This document shows, in pieces, positions 29,021-38,102 of a DNA stretch of 64,000 bases. A program made the translations under genes and the position numbers. The DNA comes from an uncultured Pelagibacteraceae bacterium (GTDB lineage: Bacteria; Pseudomonadota; Alphaproteobacteria; Pelagibacterales; Pelagibacteraceae), in assembly GCA_902537665.1 (NCBI GenBank), contig CACBCE010000002.1:1-64000 (forward strand), written 5' to 3'. Position 1 is the first letter of the stretch; every line of letters begins with the position of its first letter. The notes under the pieces are model-generated. The model made no database searches and was not told the origin of the DNA. It was given only the letters and a program-made list of their open reading frames with translations.

Positions 29021-31359
29021 TAATAAAACTTTAATATATTATTTTTATCTAATCTATTATTATCAGAATACAATACTTTTCCATTTAAAACATTCTTACT
29101 TTTGTACGCTTCAATGATTGTGTTTTTAGAATTAAATGTAGCCTTTTCTCCAGTTTGAGGATCAACAACCATAAGTGTCATTTTTTCAGGTACCTTAAAT
29201 GGCCTTGCATCAGATTTTTTAACTGACTTTTCAATAAATTCTTTAAATATGGGTAATGCAGCTTTTGAACCAGTTTCAAATTTACCTAGTGGTTTTGGAT
29301 TATCCATTCCGACATAAACTCCTATTACTAAATTTGATGTAAATCCAATAAACCATGCATCAGTATTTTCATTAGTAGTTCCTGTTTTGCCAGCGAGATT
29401 CAATTTTAAATCTTTTAATTTTTTGCCAGTTCCCCTTTTAATAACTCCTTCTAATATTGATGTTACTTGATATGCAGTTTGTTCAGACATTACTTGCAAA
29501 TAATTATCCTCTATTTGAGGATAATCTTTACCAGTGTAAGAAATCTTATCACAATTTATGCACTTTCTATTTTCATTATTAATTATTGTATTTCCCTCAC
29601 TGTCTTGGATCCTATCTATAATTATTGGACTTATTAATTTTCCCCCATTTACAAATGACGAATAAGCCGAAGTTAAATTTAAAAGAGTTGTTTCAGCAGA
29701 TCCTAGAGAAATTGAAAGTAACTCTTCAGGGTTATTATATATTTTTAAATCTTTAGAAAATCTTGCTAATTTATCTACACCCAAGTTTTGAGCAATTCTT
29801 ACAGTCATTAAGTTTCTTGATTTTTCAAGCCCGACTCTGAGTGTAGAGGGTCCATAAAACTTTTTTCCATAATTTTCTGGCTTCCATTTTTTTAAATCAA
29901 CTCCTTGATCTAAAACCAAAGGTGCATCAAGTACTAAAGATGAGGGAGTGTATTTATTTTCTAACGCCAACGCATAGACGAATGGTTTAAATGCTGAGCC
30001 AGGTTGTCTTAATGCTTGCGTAGCTCTATTAAATTCACTCGATTTAAAACTAAATCCTCCACTTAATGCCAAAACACGTCCAGTGTAAGGATCCATTACA
30101 ACAATACCACCATTTATTTTTGGAAGTTGTTTTAGACTATAGAAGTTGTCTCTAACTTTCTTAACATAGATTAAATCACCAATACGGAATAAATCTGCAA
30201 ATTCTTTTTTAGTCCAAGAAATTTCATTATATTTTATTAAACCAATTAATTTATTTAAAGTTTCGATTTTTGTTTGAAATTGACCTATTTCTCTAACAAT
30301 TGCTATTTCCCAATTAATTGAATTCTCTAATTTATATTTCTTATCTATATTCTTATACCAATTATCATTATATTTTAAATTTGTTATTGGTCCTCGCCAT
30401 CCTTTTCTTTGATCATAAGAAATAAGACCATTTCTTAAAGACTCAGTTGCAATTTTTTGAAGATTTAAATTGATTGGTGTATTGATATTATAACCTTGTT
30501 TATAGACTTTCTCATAAGTAAGTTTATCAATTATATTTTTTCTAACATCTTCAATATAATACTGCGCATCCTCTAAATAAATTTTTTTCTTTTTTTTTAA
30601 TTTAATATTTTGATTTTTTAAATCTTTATATTTCTGAAGATCTAAAAATCCATTTTGATTTAAATTTTTTAAAACCAAATCTCTTCTAAATTTTGCTAAA
30701 TCAATGTTGTTATATGGATTATATTTACTGGGTGCTTTTGGTAAAGCTGCTAATAATGCTGCTTCAGCATAATTTAATTCTTTAATTGACTTATCAAAAT
30801 ATTCTAAACTTGCAGCAGCAACACCATAAGCTCCACTACCTAAATATATTTGATTGAGATATAATTCTAATATCCTCTCTTTATTTAAAGCTCTTTCAAT
30901 TCTAAAAGCTAAAATTGCTTCTTTAATTTTTCGATTAATACTAACTTCATTAGTTAATAAAAAATTTTTTGCAACCTGTTGAGTAATTGTAGAGGCTCCC
31001 TCAAGTCTTTTTGAAGTCATTATATTTGTGATATTATTGAATGTTGCTCTAAGAACACCTTTTGCATCAACACCAGGATGATTAAAAAAGTTTTTGTCCT
31101 CCGCTGACAAAAAAGAGTTAATAACGTTTGAAGGAATCGCGCTATAAGGAACGAAAATTCTTTTTTCCTTGGAAAAATCAGCAACCAAATCACCGTTTCC
31201 TGAGTACATTTTGCTTGATACAGGTGGCTTATAATTTTTAAGGAATTTATAATCTGGGATATTGTTAGAAAAAGTCCATAAAATGGCAAAAATAACAATC
31301 ACTGTTATCAAGGAAATACTCAAAAAAAGAATTAAAATATTTTTGAACAACTTTGTCAT
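29020..31359 (-). CDS. mrcA: Penicillin-binding protein 1A family transglycosylase/transpeptidase
   Basis: EDKNFFNHPGVD, EGASTITQQVAKN, RQPGSAFKPFVYA, AGKTGTTNENTDAWFIGF. Confidence 0.96.
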   Translation of the reverse strand: MTKLFKNILILFLSISLITVIVIFAILWTFSNNIPDYKFLKNYKPPVSSKMYSGNGDLVADFSKEKRIFVPYSAIPSNVINSFLSAEDKNFFNHPGVDAKGVLRATFNNITNIMTSKRLEGASTITQQVAKNFLLTNEVSINRKIKEAILAFRIERALNKERILELYLNQIYLGSGAYGVAAASLEYFDKSIKELNYAEAALLAALPKAPSKYNPYNNIDLAKFRRDLVLKNLNQNGFLDLQKYKDLKNQNIKLKKKKKIYLEDAQYYIEDVRKNIIDKLTYEKVYKQGYNINTPINLNLQKIATESLRNGLISYDQRKGWRGPITNLKYNDNWYKNIDKKYKLENSINWEIAIVREIGQFQTKIETLNKLIGLIKYNEISWTKKEFADLFRIGDLIYVKKVRDNFYSLKQLPKINGGIVVMDPYTGRVLALSGGFSFKSSEFNRATQALRQPGSAFKPFVYALALENKYTPSSLVLDAPLVLDQGVDLKKWKPENYGKKFYGPSTLRVGLEKSRNLMTVRIAQNLGVDKLARFSKDLKIYNNPEELLSISLGSAETTLLNLTSAYSSFVNGGKLISPIIIDRIQDSEGNTIINNENRKCINCDKISYTGKDYPQIEDNYLQVMSEQTAYQVTSILEGVIKRGTGKKLKDLKLNLAGKTGTTNENTDAWFIGFTSNLVIGVYVGMDNPKPLGKFETGSKAALPIFKEFIEKSVKKSDARPFKVPEKMTLMVVDPQTGEKATFNSKNTIIEAYKSKNVLNGKVLYSDNNRLDKNNILKFY

Positions 31360-31460
31360 TTTGATTTAATTATATATAGGAATTTGTTAAAGATAAGGCA
31401 TAATTATTAAACAAAATTTAAAATAAATTAATATTAAATGAAACATTCAATTACAAAATT

Positions 31461-33233
31461 ATGGAAAAAAATTTATATATTGATGCATCGCATCCAAACG
31501 AAACTAGGGTTGTCCTTAAATCAAACAACAATATTGAAGATTACGAATACGAAGGCTCAAAAAATAATCTTATAAAGAATAATATTTACCTTGGTAAAGT
31601 AAGTAGAATTGAACCCTCATTACAAGCAGCTTTTATAGATTTTGGAAGAGAAAGACACGGTTTTTTATCATTCAATGATATACAATCAGATTATTATCAA
31701 ATACCTAAAAGTGATTTAGAAATAATCAAAAAAGAAGAGGAGAAATTAAGAGAGGAATTATCAAAAAAGGTTGAGGAAAAAGAAGAGGAGAATTTAGCAA
31801 AAGGAAATTTAGAAATTGACGATCCCATTGATATAGATAAAAAGGACAATTTAGATACTGAAAAAAATGATCAGGAAAAAGAAAAAAAGTTTAATAGTCG
31901 AAATAAATTTAAAAGATACAAAATACAAGAAGTTATTAAACCTAATCAAGTAATACTAGTTCAAGTTATAAAAGATGAGAGAGGACAGAAGGGTGCCGCT
32001 TTAAGTACATTTATTTCTATTGCAGGAAAATATATTGTTTTAATGCCAAATACTCCTAAAGGAGGTGGAATATCAAGAAAAATATTTAATCCAGCTGAGA
32101 GAAAAAAGATAAGATCCATTTTAAATGAAATTGAAATACCTAAAGAAATGGGATTGATTGTTAGAACAGCGGGTAGTAATAAAACTAAAAATGAAATCAA
32201 TCACGATTTAGAAACTTTAATTAAATCTTGGCATCAAATAAAAGATAATGCTATTAACGCTATTGCACCGTCATTAATTCATCAAGAAAGTGAAATAATT
32301 AATAGAACATTGAGAGATATGTATGATGAAAATACAAAAAATATTATTATAGAAGGAAACGAGGGTTATAAAAAAGCTCAAAATTTTATGAAAATGTTAA
32401 TGCCTTCTCAGGTTAAAAGAATAAAAAAATATAGAGGAAAAATTCCCTTGTTCATAGAAGAGGGTATAGAACAAAAATTAAATCAAATATTTGACACTCA
32501 AGTAAAATTAAATTCTGGTGGATATTTAGTAATTAACCCAACAGAAGCTCTTGTTTCAATTGATATAAACTCAGGGAGTTCTATAAAACAAAAAAATGTT
32601 GAAAGCACCGCATTAGATACAAATTTAGAAGCAGCTGAAGAAATAGCAAGACAAATCAAAATAAGAGATTTATCTGGATTAATTATAATAGATTTCATAG
32701 ACATGTTAAGTTTTGGTAATAGAAAAACTGTAGAAAGAAGATTAAAAGAGAAATGTAGATCAGATAGAGCAAGAATTCAGATAGGTAGAATTAGTAATTT
32801 TGGATTACTAGAAATGTCGAGGCAAAGATTAAGAGAGAGCGCCATCAGATGGAAAGTTGGACTAACAGATGAATCTTTTGCACAAAAAATCTTAAAATTA
32901 GTCGAATTTAAAGCAGTATTGAATAAAGCTAAATACGTTGAACTCAAAGTGTGTAAAAAAGTATCTGATTTTTTAAAAGAAAATTTTATTGAAAACTTAA
33001 CTTACTTTGAAAAAAAAAATAAAATTAAGATAGATATAGTTTCTGACAATTCATTGATCATTCCAGAATATATTATCGATATAAAAAATAAATCAAAGAA
33101 AACAATTGAATTGATAGAGTATTTTGAAAAACTTAAAAATCCTGATTTTCATTCTAAAGAGAAGAATATAAAGATTATTAAAACAAGAAAAAAAACATAC
33201 AGAAAAAAGAATTATTTTAAAAAGTCTAAATAA
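31461..33233 (+). CDS. Ribonuclease E/G family endoribonuclease
   Basis: NIYLGKVSRIEPSLQAAFIDFG, GGYLVINPTEALVSIDINSG, GLIIIDFIDM, EMSRQRLRES. Confidence 0.95.
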   Translation: MEKNLYIDASHPNETRVVLKSNNNIEDYEYEGSKNNLIKNNIYLGKVSRIEPSLQAAFIDFGRERHGFLSFNDIQSDYYQIPKSDLEIIKKEEEKLREELSKKVEEKEEENLAKGNLEIDDPIDIDKKDNLDTEKNDQEKEKKFNSRNKFKRYKIQEVIKPNQVILVQVIKDERGQKGAALSTFISIAGKYIVLMPNTPKGGGISRKIFNPAERKKIRSILNEIEIPKEMGLIVRTAGSNKTKNEINHDLETLIKSWHQIKDNAINAIAPSLIHQESEIINRTLRDMYDENTKNIIIEGNEGYKKAQNFMKMLMPSQVKRIKKYRGKIPLFIEEGIEQKLNQIFDTQVKLNSGGYLVINPTEALVSIDINSGSSIKQKNVESTALDTNLEAAEEIARQIKIRDLSGLIIIDFIDMLSFGNRKTVERRLKEKCRSDRARIQIGRISNFGLLEMSRQRLRESAIRWKVGLTDESFAQKILKLVEFKAVLNKAKYVELKVCKKVSDFLKENFIENLTYFEKKNKIKIDIVSDNSLIIPEYIIDIKNKSKKTIELIEYFEKLKNPDFHSKEKNIKIIKTRKKTYRKKNYFKKSK

Positions 33234-33999
33234 TTCCTTTTGTTGGAGATGAAGGATTGCCCATTAATTTTTTTTCTATTCTTCCAGATAAATATGATTG
33301 TCTTCCGGCGATAACAGCATTTTTAAATGCCTCAGCCATCACAAAAGGTTTTTTTGCCTTAGCAATAGCAGTATTAACTAAAACACCATCACAACCTAAC
33401 TCCATTGCGATTGTAGCATCAGATGCTTGACCTAATCCTGCATCAATAATTAAAGGTAATTTCGTTTGCTTTCTAATTATTTGTATATTTATATTATTTA
33501 AGATTCCTAAGCCTGAGCCAATAGGTGCTGCTAGAGGCATTATAGCTACCGCACCTGCGTTTTCTAATCTTTTAGCCATTAAGGGATCGTCATTACAATA
33601 AACCATTACTTCAAAACCTTCTTTGGTCAAAATTTCAGTTGAATTAAGAGTTTCAATCATTTCTGGAAATAAATTTTTTTTATCTCCCAAAACTTCTAGT
33701 TTTACTAGTTTCCATCCTCCTATCTCTCTTGCTAATCTTAATGTTCTTAGTGCCTCTTGAGAATTAAAGCATCCAGCGGTATTTGGCAAATAAGTTATTT
33801 TTTTAGGATTAATAAAATCCATTAATAAAGGTTTTTTTTTATCTGTTATGTTCACTCTTCTAACTGCCACCGTAACAATTTCAGCACCAGATATTTCAAT
33901 AGCCTTTGCACATTCTGACATGTTTCTATATTTACCAGTACCCACAATTAACCTTGAATTAAATTTCTTTTTTGAAACAACTAATTTATCATGTGCCAT
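33226..33999 (-). CDS. thiG: Thiazole synthase
   Basis: SRLIVGTGKYRNM, VTVAVRRVN, YLPNTAGCFN, MPLAAPIGSG. Confidence 0.96.
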   Translation of the reverse strand: MAHDKLVVSKKKFNSRLIVGTGKYRNMSECAKAIEISGAEIVTVAVRRVNITDKKKPLLMDFINPKKITYLPNTAGCFNSQEALRTLRLAREIGGWKLVKLEVLGDKKNLFPEMIETLNSTEILTKEGFEVMVYCNDDPLMAKRLENAGAVAIMPLAAPIGSGLGILNNINIQIIRKQTKLPLIIDAGLGQASDATIAMELGCDGVLVNTAIAKAKKPFVMAEAFKNAVIAGRQSYLSGRIEKKLMGNPSSPTKGII

Positions 34000-34001
34000 T
34001 T

Positions 34002-34214
34002 CTAACCACCTCCAATAAAATGAACAATTTCCAATTTATCATTTGTTTTTAAAAAAATATTATTCAATTTTTTTTTATCAACTATTTCTCTGTTCAACTC
34101 AATGGCTACCTTTCTAAGTGGCACCTTTAGATCTCTCAAAAGAACAGATAGATTAGTTTTATCATCTATTATATTTGATTTACCATTTATTTTTATTTTT
34201 ATTTTTTTTTTCAT
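34002..34214 (-). CDS. thiS: Sulfur carrier protein ThiS
   Basis: 70 aa, ubiquitin-like, C-terminal GGG. Confidence 0.92.
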   Translation of the reverse strand: MKKKIKIKINGKSNIIDDKTNLSVLLRDLKVPLRKVAIELNREIVDKKKLNNIFLKTNDKLEIVHFIGGG

Positions 34215-34230
34215 CGTATATAAATATTTA

Positions 34231-34671
34231 ATGAATAATAAGATTATAATTATTAATGGTCCAAATCTTAATCTATTAGGAGAAAGAGAACAATCACAAT
34301 ATGGTTCTATTACTTTTAATGATTTAAAAGAAAGTTGTTTAAATAAATCTAAAGAATTAGGTTTGATTGCTGAATTTTCTCAATCAAATATAGAGGGAGA
34401 AATAGTCAACATAATACAAGATTCCATAAAAAATTTTGATGGAATTATAATTAATGCTGCAGCATTTACACATACATCGGTCGCTATAAGAGACGCTTTA
34501 AGTGTTTTTAAAAAACCTATTATTGAGTTACATATTTCTAATATCTATAAACGTGAGGAATTTAGACAAAAATCACTTATAAGTGATATTGCAACAGGAG
34601 GAATATTTGGACTAGGTTCTGATGGTTATATTTTAGCCATAATTTCAATGCAAAAGCTCTTAAAAAAATGA
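34231..34671 (+). CDS. aroQ: 3-dehydroquinate dehydratase type II (track start 34102; true start probably 34231)
   Basis: MNNKIIIINGPNLNLLGEREQSQYGS; ELHISNIYKREEFR. Confidence 0.95.
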   Translation: MNNKIIIINGPNLNLLGEREQSQYGSITFNDLKESCLNKSKELGLIAEFSQSNIEGEIVNIIQDSIKNFDGIIINAAAFTHTSVAIRDALSVFKKPIIELHISNIYKREEFRQKSLISDIATGGIFGLGSDGYILAIISMQKLLKK

Positions 34672-35099
34672 AGATTGATAAAAAAATTATTAAAGAATTA
34701 AGTGATTACTTAGATGAATTTAATCTTACAGAACTTGAGTATACTGAAAAAGATACAAAAATAAAAGTTTCTAAAAACAATGTAAATGTCAACAATCAGA
34801 ATATTCCAAGCTCAAAAAGTAATTTTAAGTCAGACACAACTAATAAAAAAGAGGAAGTAAAATCAGGTATAGAAATTACATCACCAATAATAGGTACAGC
34901 CTATCATGCACCAGAACCTGGAGCAAAAAAGTTTGTGGAAATAGGAAAGAAAATTAAAAAAGGTGATACTGTGATGATAGTAGAGGCGATGAAAACTATG
35001 AATCATGTTCCATCGACTTCTGATGGTGTAGTTAAGAAAGTTTGTGTTGAGGATGGCCAACCAGTTGAATTTGGTCAAACAATTATCATTCTAGAATAA
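34668..35099 (+). CDS. accB: Acetyl-CoA carboxylase biotin carboxyl carrier protein
   Basis: VMIVEAMKTMNHV biotinylation motif; upstream of accC. Confidence 0.96.
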   Translation: MKIDKKIIKELSDYLDEFNLTELEYTEKDTKIKVSKNNVNVNNQNIPSSKSNFKSDTTNKKEEVKSGIEITSPIIGTAYHAPEPGAKKFVEIGKKIKKGDTVMIVEAMKTMNHVPSTSDGVVKKVCVEDGQPVEFGQTIIILE

Positions 35100-36436
35100 T
35101 GTTTAAGAAAATCTTGATAGCTAACCGGGGAGAAATTGCGGTTAGAATAATTAGAGCTTGTAAAGAGTGGGGTATATCAACTGTTGCAGTTCATTCAGAC
35201 GTAGATAAAGAAAGTATGCATGTCAGACTGGCTGATGAAAGTGTCTGCATAGGCTCCCATCAACCTGCAAATAGTTATTTAAACATTCCTGCTTTGATGT
35301 CAGCTATAGAAATAACAAATTCAGAAGCCGTACACCCTGGTTATGGTTTCCTTTCTGAAAATGCTAATTTTGCTAAAGTGCTTGAAGAAAATAATATTAA
35401 ATTTATTGGTGCTTCATCAAAGCTCATAGAGATGATGGGAGATAAAATACAAGCAAAAAAAATTGCTAAAGAAAATGGGTTACCTGTAATTGAAGGATCT
35501 GAAGGTGGTGTAAAAAATATTGAAGAAGCTAAGGAACTTTGTAAGAAAATTGGTTTTCCTGTTTTAATTAAAGCTTCTGGTGGAGGTGGTGGAAAAGGAA
35601 TGAAAATTGTTCAAAAAGAGAGTGAATTTGAATCTTTATTTTTGACTGCAAAATCTGAAGCACAAAAATATTTTGGTAATGATGAAGTTTATATTGAAAA
35701 GTTTTTTCAAAATCCAAGACATATTGAAGTTCAAATTTTAGCTGGAAAAAATAAAGTAGTTCATTTACATGAGAGAGATTGTTCAGTGCAAAGAAGACAT
35801 CAAAAGTTAATAGAAGAAACACCCAGCCCTATACTTAATAATGAGATTAGAAAAGACCTTTTTGATAAGACAGTAAATATGGTATCAAAAATTGGTTATA
35901 CAGGTGCTGGAACTGTTGAATTTATATTTGAAGATGGCAAATTTTATTTTCTTGAAATGAATACAAGGGTACAGGTTGAACACCCCGTCACTGAAATGGT
36001 GACAGGTATTGATATTATTAAAGAACAAATTTGGATTGCTTTTTCAGGTAATACAGCATTGGATCAAAGTGATATTAATCCAAGAGGTCATGCTATTGAG
36101 TGTAGAATAAATGCCGAAGATGCAAGCAAAAATTTTCAACCTTCACCTGGAACAATTGGGATGTGTCATCAACCCTCTGGATTTAGAACTAGAGTTGATG
36201 GTGCAATATATCAGGGCTATAAAGTAACTCCTTATTACGACAGTATGATTTGTAAGTTAATATGTCATGGTAGAAATAGAACTGAAGCTATTCAAAGAAT
36301 GAATAGATCATTGGATGAATTTGTAATTGAAGGAATAACGACAACTATCCCATTACATAAAAAATTATTAAGCCATAAAAAATTTATTAATTCTGATTTT
36401 AATGTAAGTTGGCTAGATAAAGATAAATTAGTTTAG
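35099..36436 (+). CDS. accC: Acetyl-CoA carboxylase biotin carboxylase subunit
   Basis: KILIANRGEIAVRIIRAC, KASGGGGGKGMK, FLEMNTRVQVEHPVTE. Confidence 0.97.
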   Translation: MFKKILIANRGEIAVRIIRACKEWGISTVAVHSDVDKESMHVRLADESVCIGSHQPANSYLNIPALMSAIEITNSEAVHPGYGFLSENANFAKVLEENNIKFIGASSKLIEMMGDKIQAKKIAKENGLPVIEGSEGGVKNIEEAKELCKKIGFPVLIKASGGGGGKGMKIVQKESEFESLFLTAKSEAQKYFGNDEVYIEKFFQNPRHIEVQILAGKNKVVHLHERDCSVQRRHQKLIEETPSPILNNEIRKDLFDKTVNMVSKIGYTGAGTVEFIFEDGKFYFLEMNTRVQVEHPVTEMVTGIDIIKEQIWIAFSGNTALDQSDINPRGHAIECRINAEDASKNFQPSPGTIGMCHQPSGFRTRVDGAIYQGYKVTPYYDSMICKLICHGRNRTEAIQRMNRSLDEFVIEGITTTIPLHKKLLSHKKFINSDFNVSWLDKDKLV

Positions 36437-36840
36437 TAACAATTAATTAACCAAATATCATAAACAGGATGATCAAATGGAGCTATTGAAGGACTCGATG
36501 AGAACATCCAACCGTTAAAAACAAATACATTATTCCGATCTTTTTTAGTTAAATCTCTTACTTGAATGTAAGCTTTGATTTCTGGATTATCATCGAACTC
36601 TGCGTCTGTACACTTAATACTTTTGATTGATAAATCTTTATAAATGTATTCCTTATTATTAGTCAGTTTAATTAGCTCATTTTTAGAGCTTATTTTATCT
36701 AATATTTTGATATCAGTGTTATTACCTTCAAGTTTATTTTCTGATAATGTTTCAGGTATAACAAAAATATGAAATAAAAATATAAGTATAAATAAATAGT
36801 TTTTATTATTTCCAACTTTTATATTTTTTTTCAATTGCAT
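36433..36840 (-). CDS. DUF2155 family protein
   Basis: NVFVFNGWMFSSSPSIAPFDHPVYDIWLINC. Confidence 0.85.
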   Translation of the reverse strand: MQLKKNIKVGNNKNYLFILIFLFHIFVIPETLSENKLEGNNTDIKILDKISSKNELIKLTNNKEYIYKDLSIKSIKCTDAEFDDNPEIKAYIQVRDLTKKDRNNVFVFNGWMFSSSPSIAPFDHPVYDIWLINCY

Positions 36841-37165
36841 CTTTTTTATTCTTATTAGGGTAATACGCTGAGTCAGTTCCAGTTAAATTAGGTTTATGAG
36901 GTTTTTGCCAATGGTGTTTTTTAAATTCATGAGTATTTTCTATTTTATTTGGCATAAAGTGTATCCATGAAAACCATTCTACAGGTATTTTTGATGCATC
37001 AATTTCGTCTGAATAAATAACCCATCTTTTACCACTTCTGTTTTGATAATATTTATTTCCAAATTTATCTTTCCCAATAAATTTTCCAAAGAAGATTGTT
37101 TTTATTTTTGTTCCTATAGTATCTTGATTCCACCATGTGAAAATTTTTTTTAAAAAAGTCAACAT
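36806..37165 (-). CDS. NADH:ubiquinone oxidoreductase subunit NDUFA12-like (track start 37255; internal Met MLTFLKKIFTWWN at 37165 preferred)
   Basis: FGKFIGKDKFGNKYYQNRSGKRWVIYSDEIDASKIPVEWFSWIH. Confidence 0.88.
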   Translation of the reverse strand: MLTFLKKIFTWWNQDTIGTKIKTIFFGKFIGKDKFGNKYYQNRSGKRWVIYSDEIDASKIPVEWFSWIHFMPNKIENTHEFKKHHWQKPHKPNLTGTDSAYYPNKNKKDAIEKKYKSWK

Positions 37166-37277
37166 TAAAATACTATTAATTTCAATTTTAAATTGTATAA
37201 AATAAATTAGACTAAAATATCTAAATGTATATAAATAATTTAGTTCAAATTTCAAATTTAAAATTAAGGATTAAAAA

Positions 37278-38102
37278 ATGGCAAAATATCTTGTTGAAAC
37301 TTATTACACGTCTACTTTCAAAGTAACTCATTATTTAGATGACATAAATGAAGCTGAACTTAAAAATTTAGAAAAAAGGGATGATGGAAAATTTGAAGTT
37401 TTAGAGGTCAAATTAGATAACAGAAAAACAAAAAGTTTAGTCTCGGGAAATGACAAGGTAAATCATAGTAAAACAGTAGACTTAGTATCAAGCCAAAATA
37501 AAGATAAATCAAAAAGTGTAGAAAAAATTATTACTCAAAGTTTCTCTAAATCTGATAGCTCTGGTAAAAGATTTGGAATGCCAGATAGAAGAAAAGGTTA
37601 TATTCAGAAAGCTACAATCGGAGATCACAAAGTTTACTTACATACTGGTGAATATGAGGATGGCAAAATTGGAGAGATCTTCATAGATACAAGTAAAGAA
37701 GGCGAACTTGTCAAAGCATTGATGAATAATTTTGCAATAGCTGTTTCTCTCGGACTTCAATACGGTGTTCCACTTGATGAATTTGTGAGTGCATTCGTAG
37801 AAACGAAATTTGAACCTTCTGGCAAAGTTGTGGGTAATGATAGGATTTTAAGTGCTTCATCAATTTTAGATTATATTTTTAGAGAGTTAGCTATCTCATA
37901 TTTAAATAGAGAAGATTTGGCACACACCCCTGCAATTGGTAATCTAGATATGTCCAATGTCGAAGATCAAAATATAGATGAACAAAATCAGTTCCTTAAA
38001 ATTGTTAAAGATATTACCAGTAAAGGTTTTGTAAGAAGTAATTATAAAAAAAATCTAGTTGATTTATCAGATGTTAAAATTAATCTTAAAGGTAAAAAGT
38101 AA
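37278..38102 (+). CDS. Stand-alone protein homologous to the C-terminal (TSCPD-like) region of B12-dependent ribonucleotide reductase
   Basis: [70 protein letters not shown]…[22 protein letters not shown]. Confidence 0.85.
   Translation: MAKYLVETYYTSTFKVTHYLDDINEAELKNLEKRDDGKFEVLEVKLDNRKTKSLVSGNDKVNHSKTVDLVSSQNKDKSKSVEKIITQSFSKSDSSGKRFGMPDRRKGYIQKATIGDHKVYLHTGEYEDGKIGEIFIDTSKEGELVKALMNNFAIAVSLGLQYGVPLDEFVSAFVETKFEPSGKVVGNDRILSASSILDYIFRELAISYLNREDLAHTPAIGNLDMSNVEDQNIDEQNQFLKIVKDITSKGFVRSNYKKNLVDLSDVKINLKGKK

Noticed and set aside
34102-34230. 43-aa N-terminal extension of AroQ
   Set aside because: AroQ homologs start at the INGPNLNLLG region; the extension overlaps thiS antisense and is a read-through ORF artefact.
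37166-37255. 30-aa N-terminal extension of the NDUFA12-like ORF
   Set aside because: Low-complexity AT-rich translation upstream of a plausible start (MLTFLKKIFTWWN); most likely untranslated.
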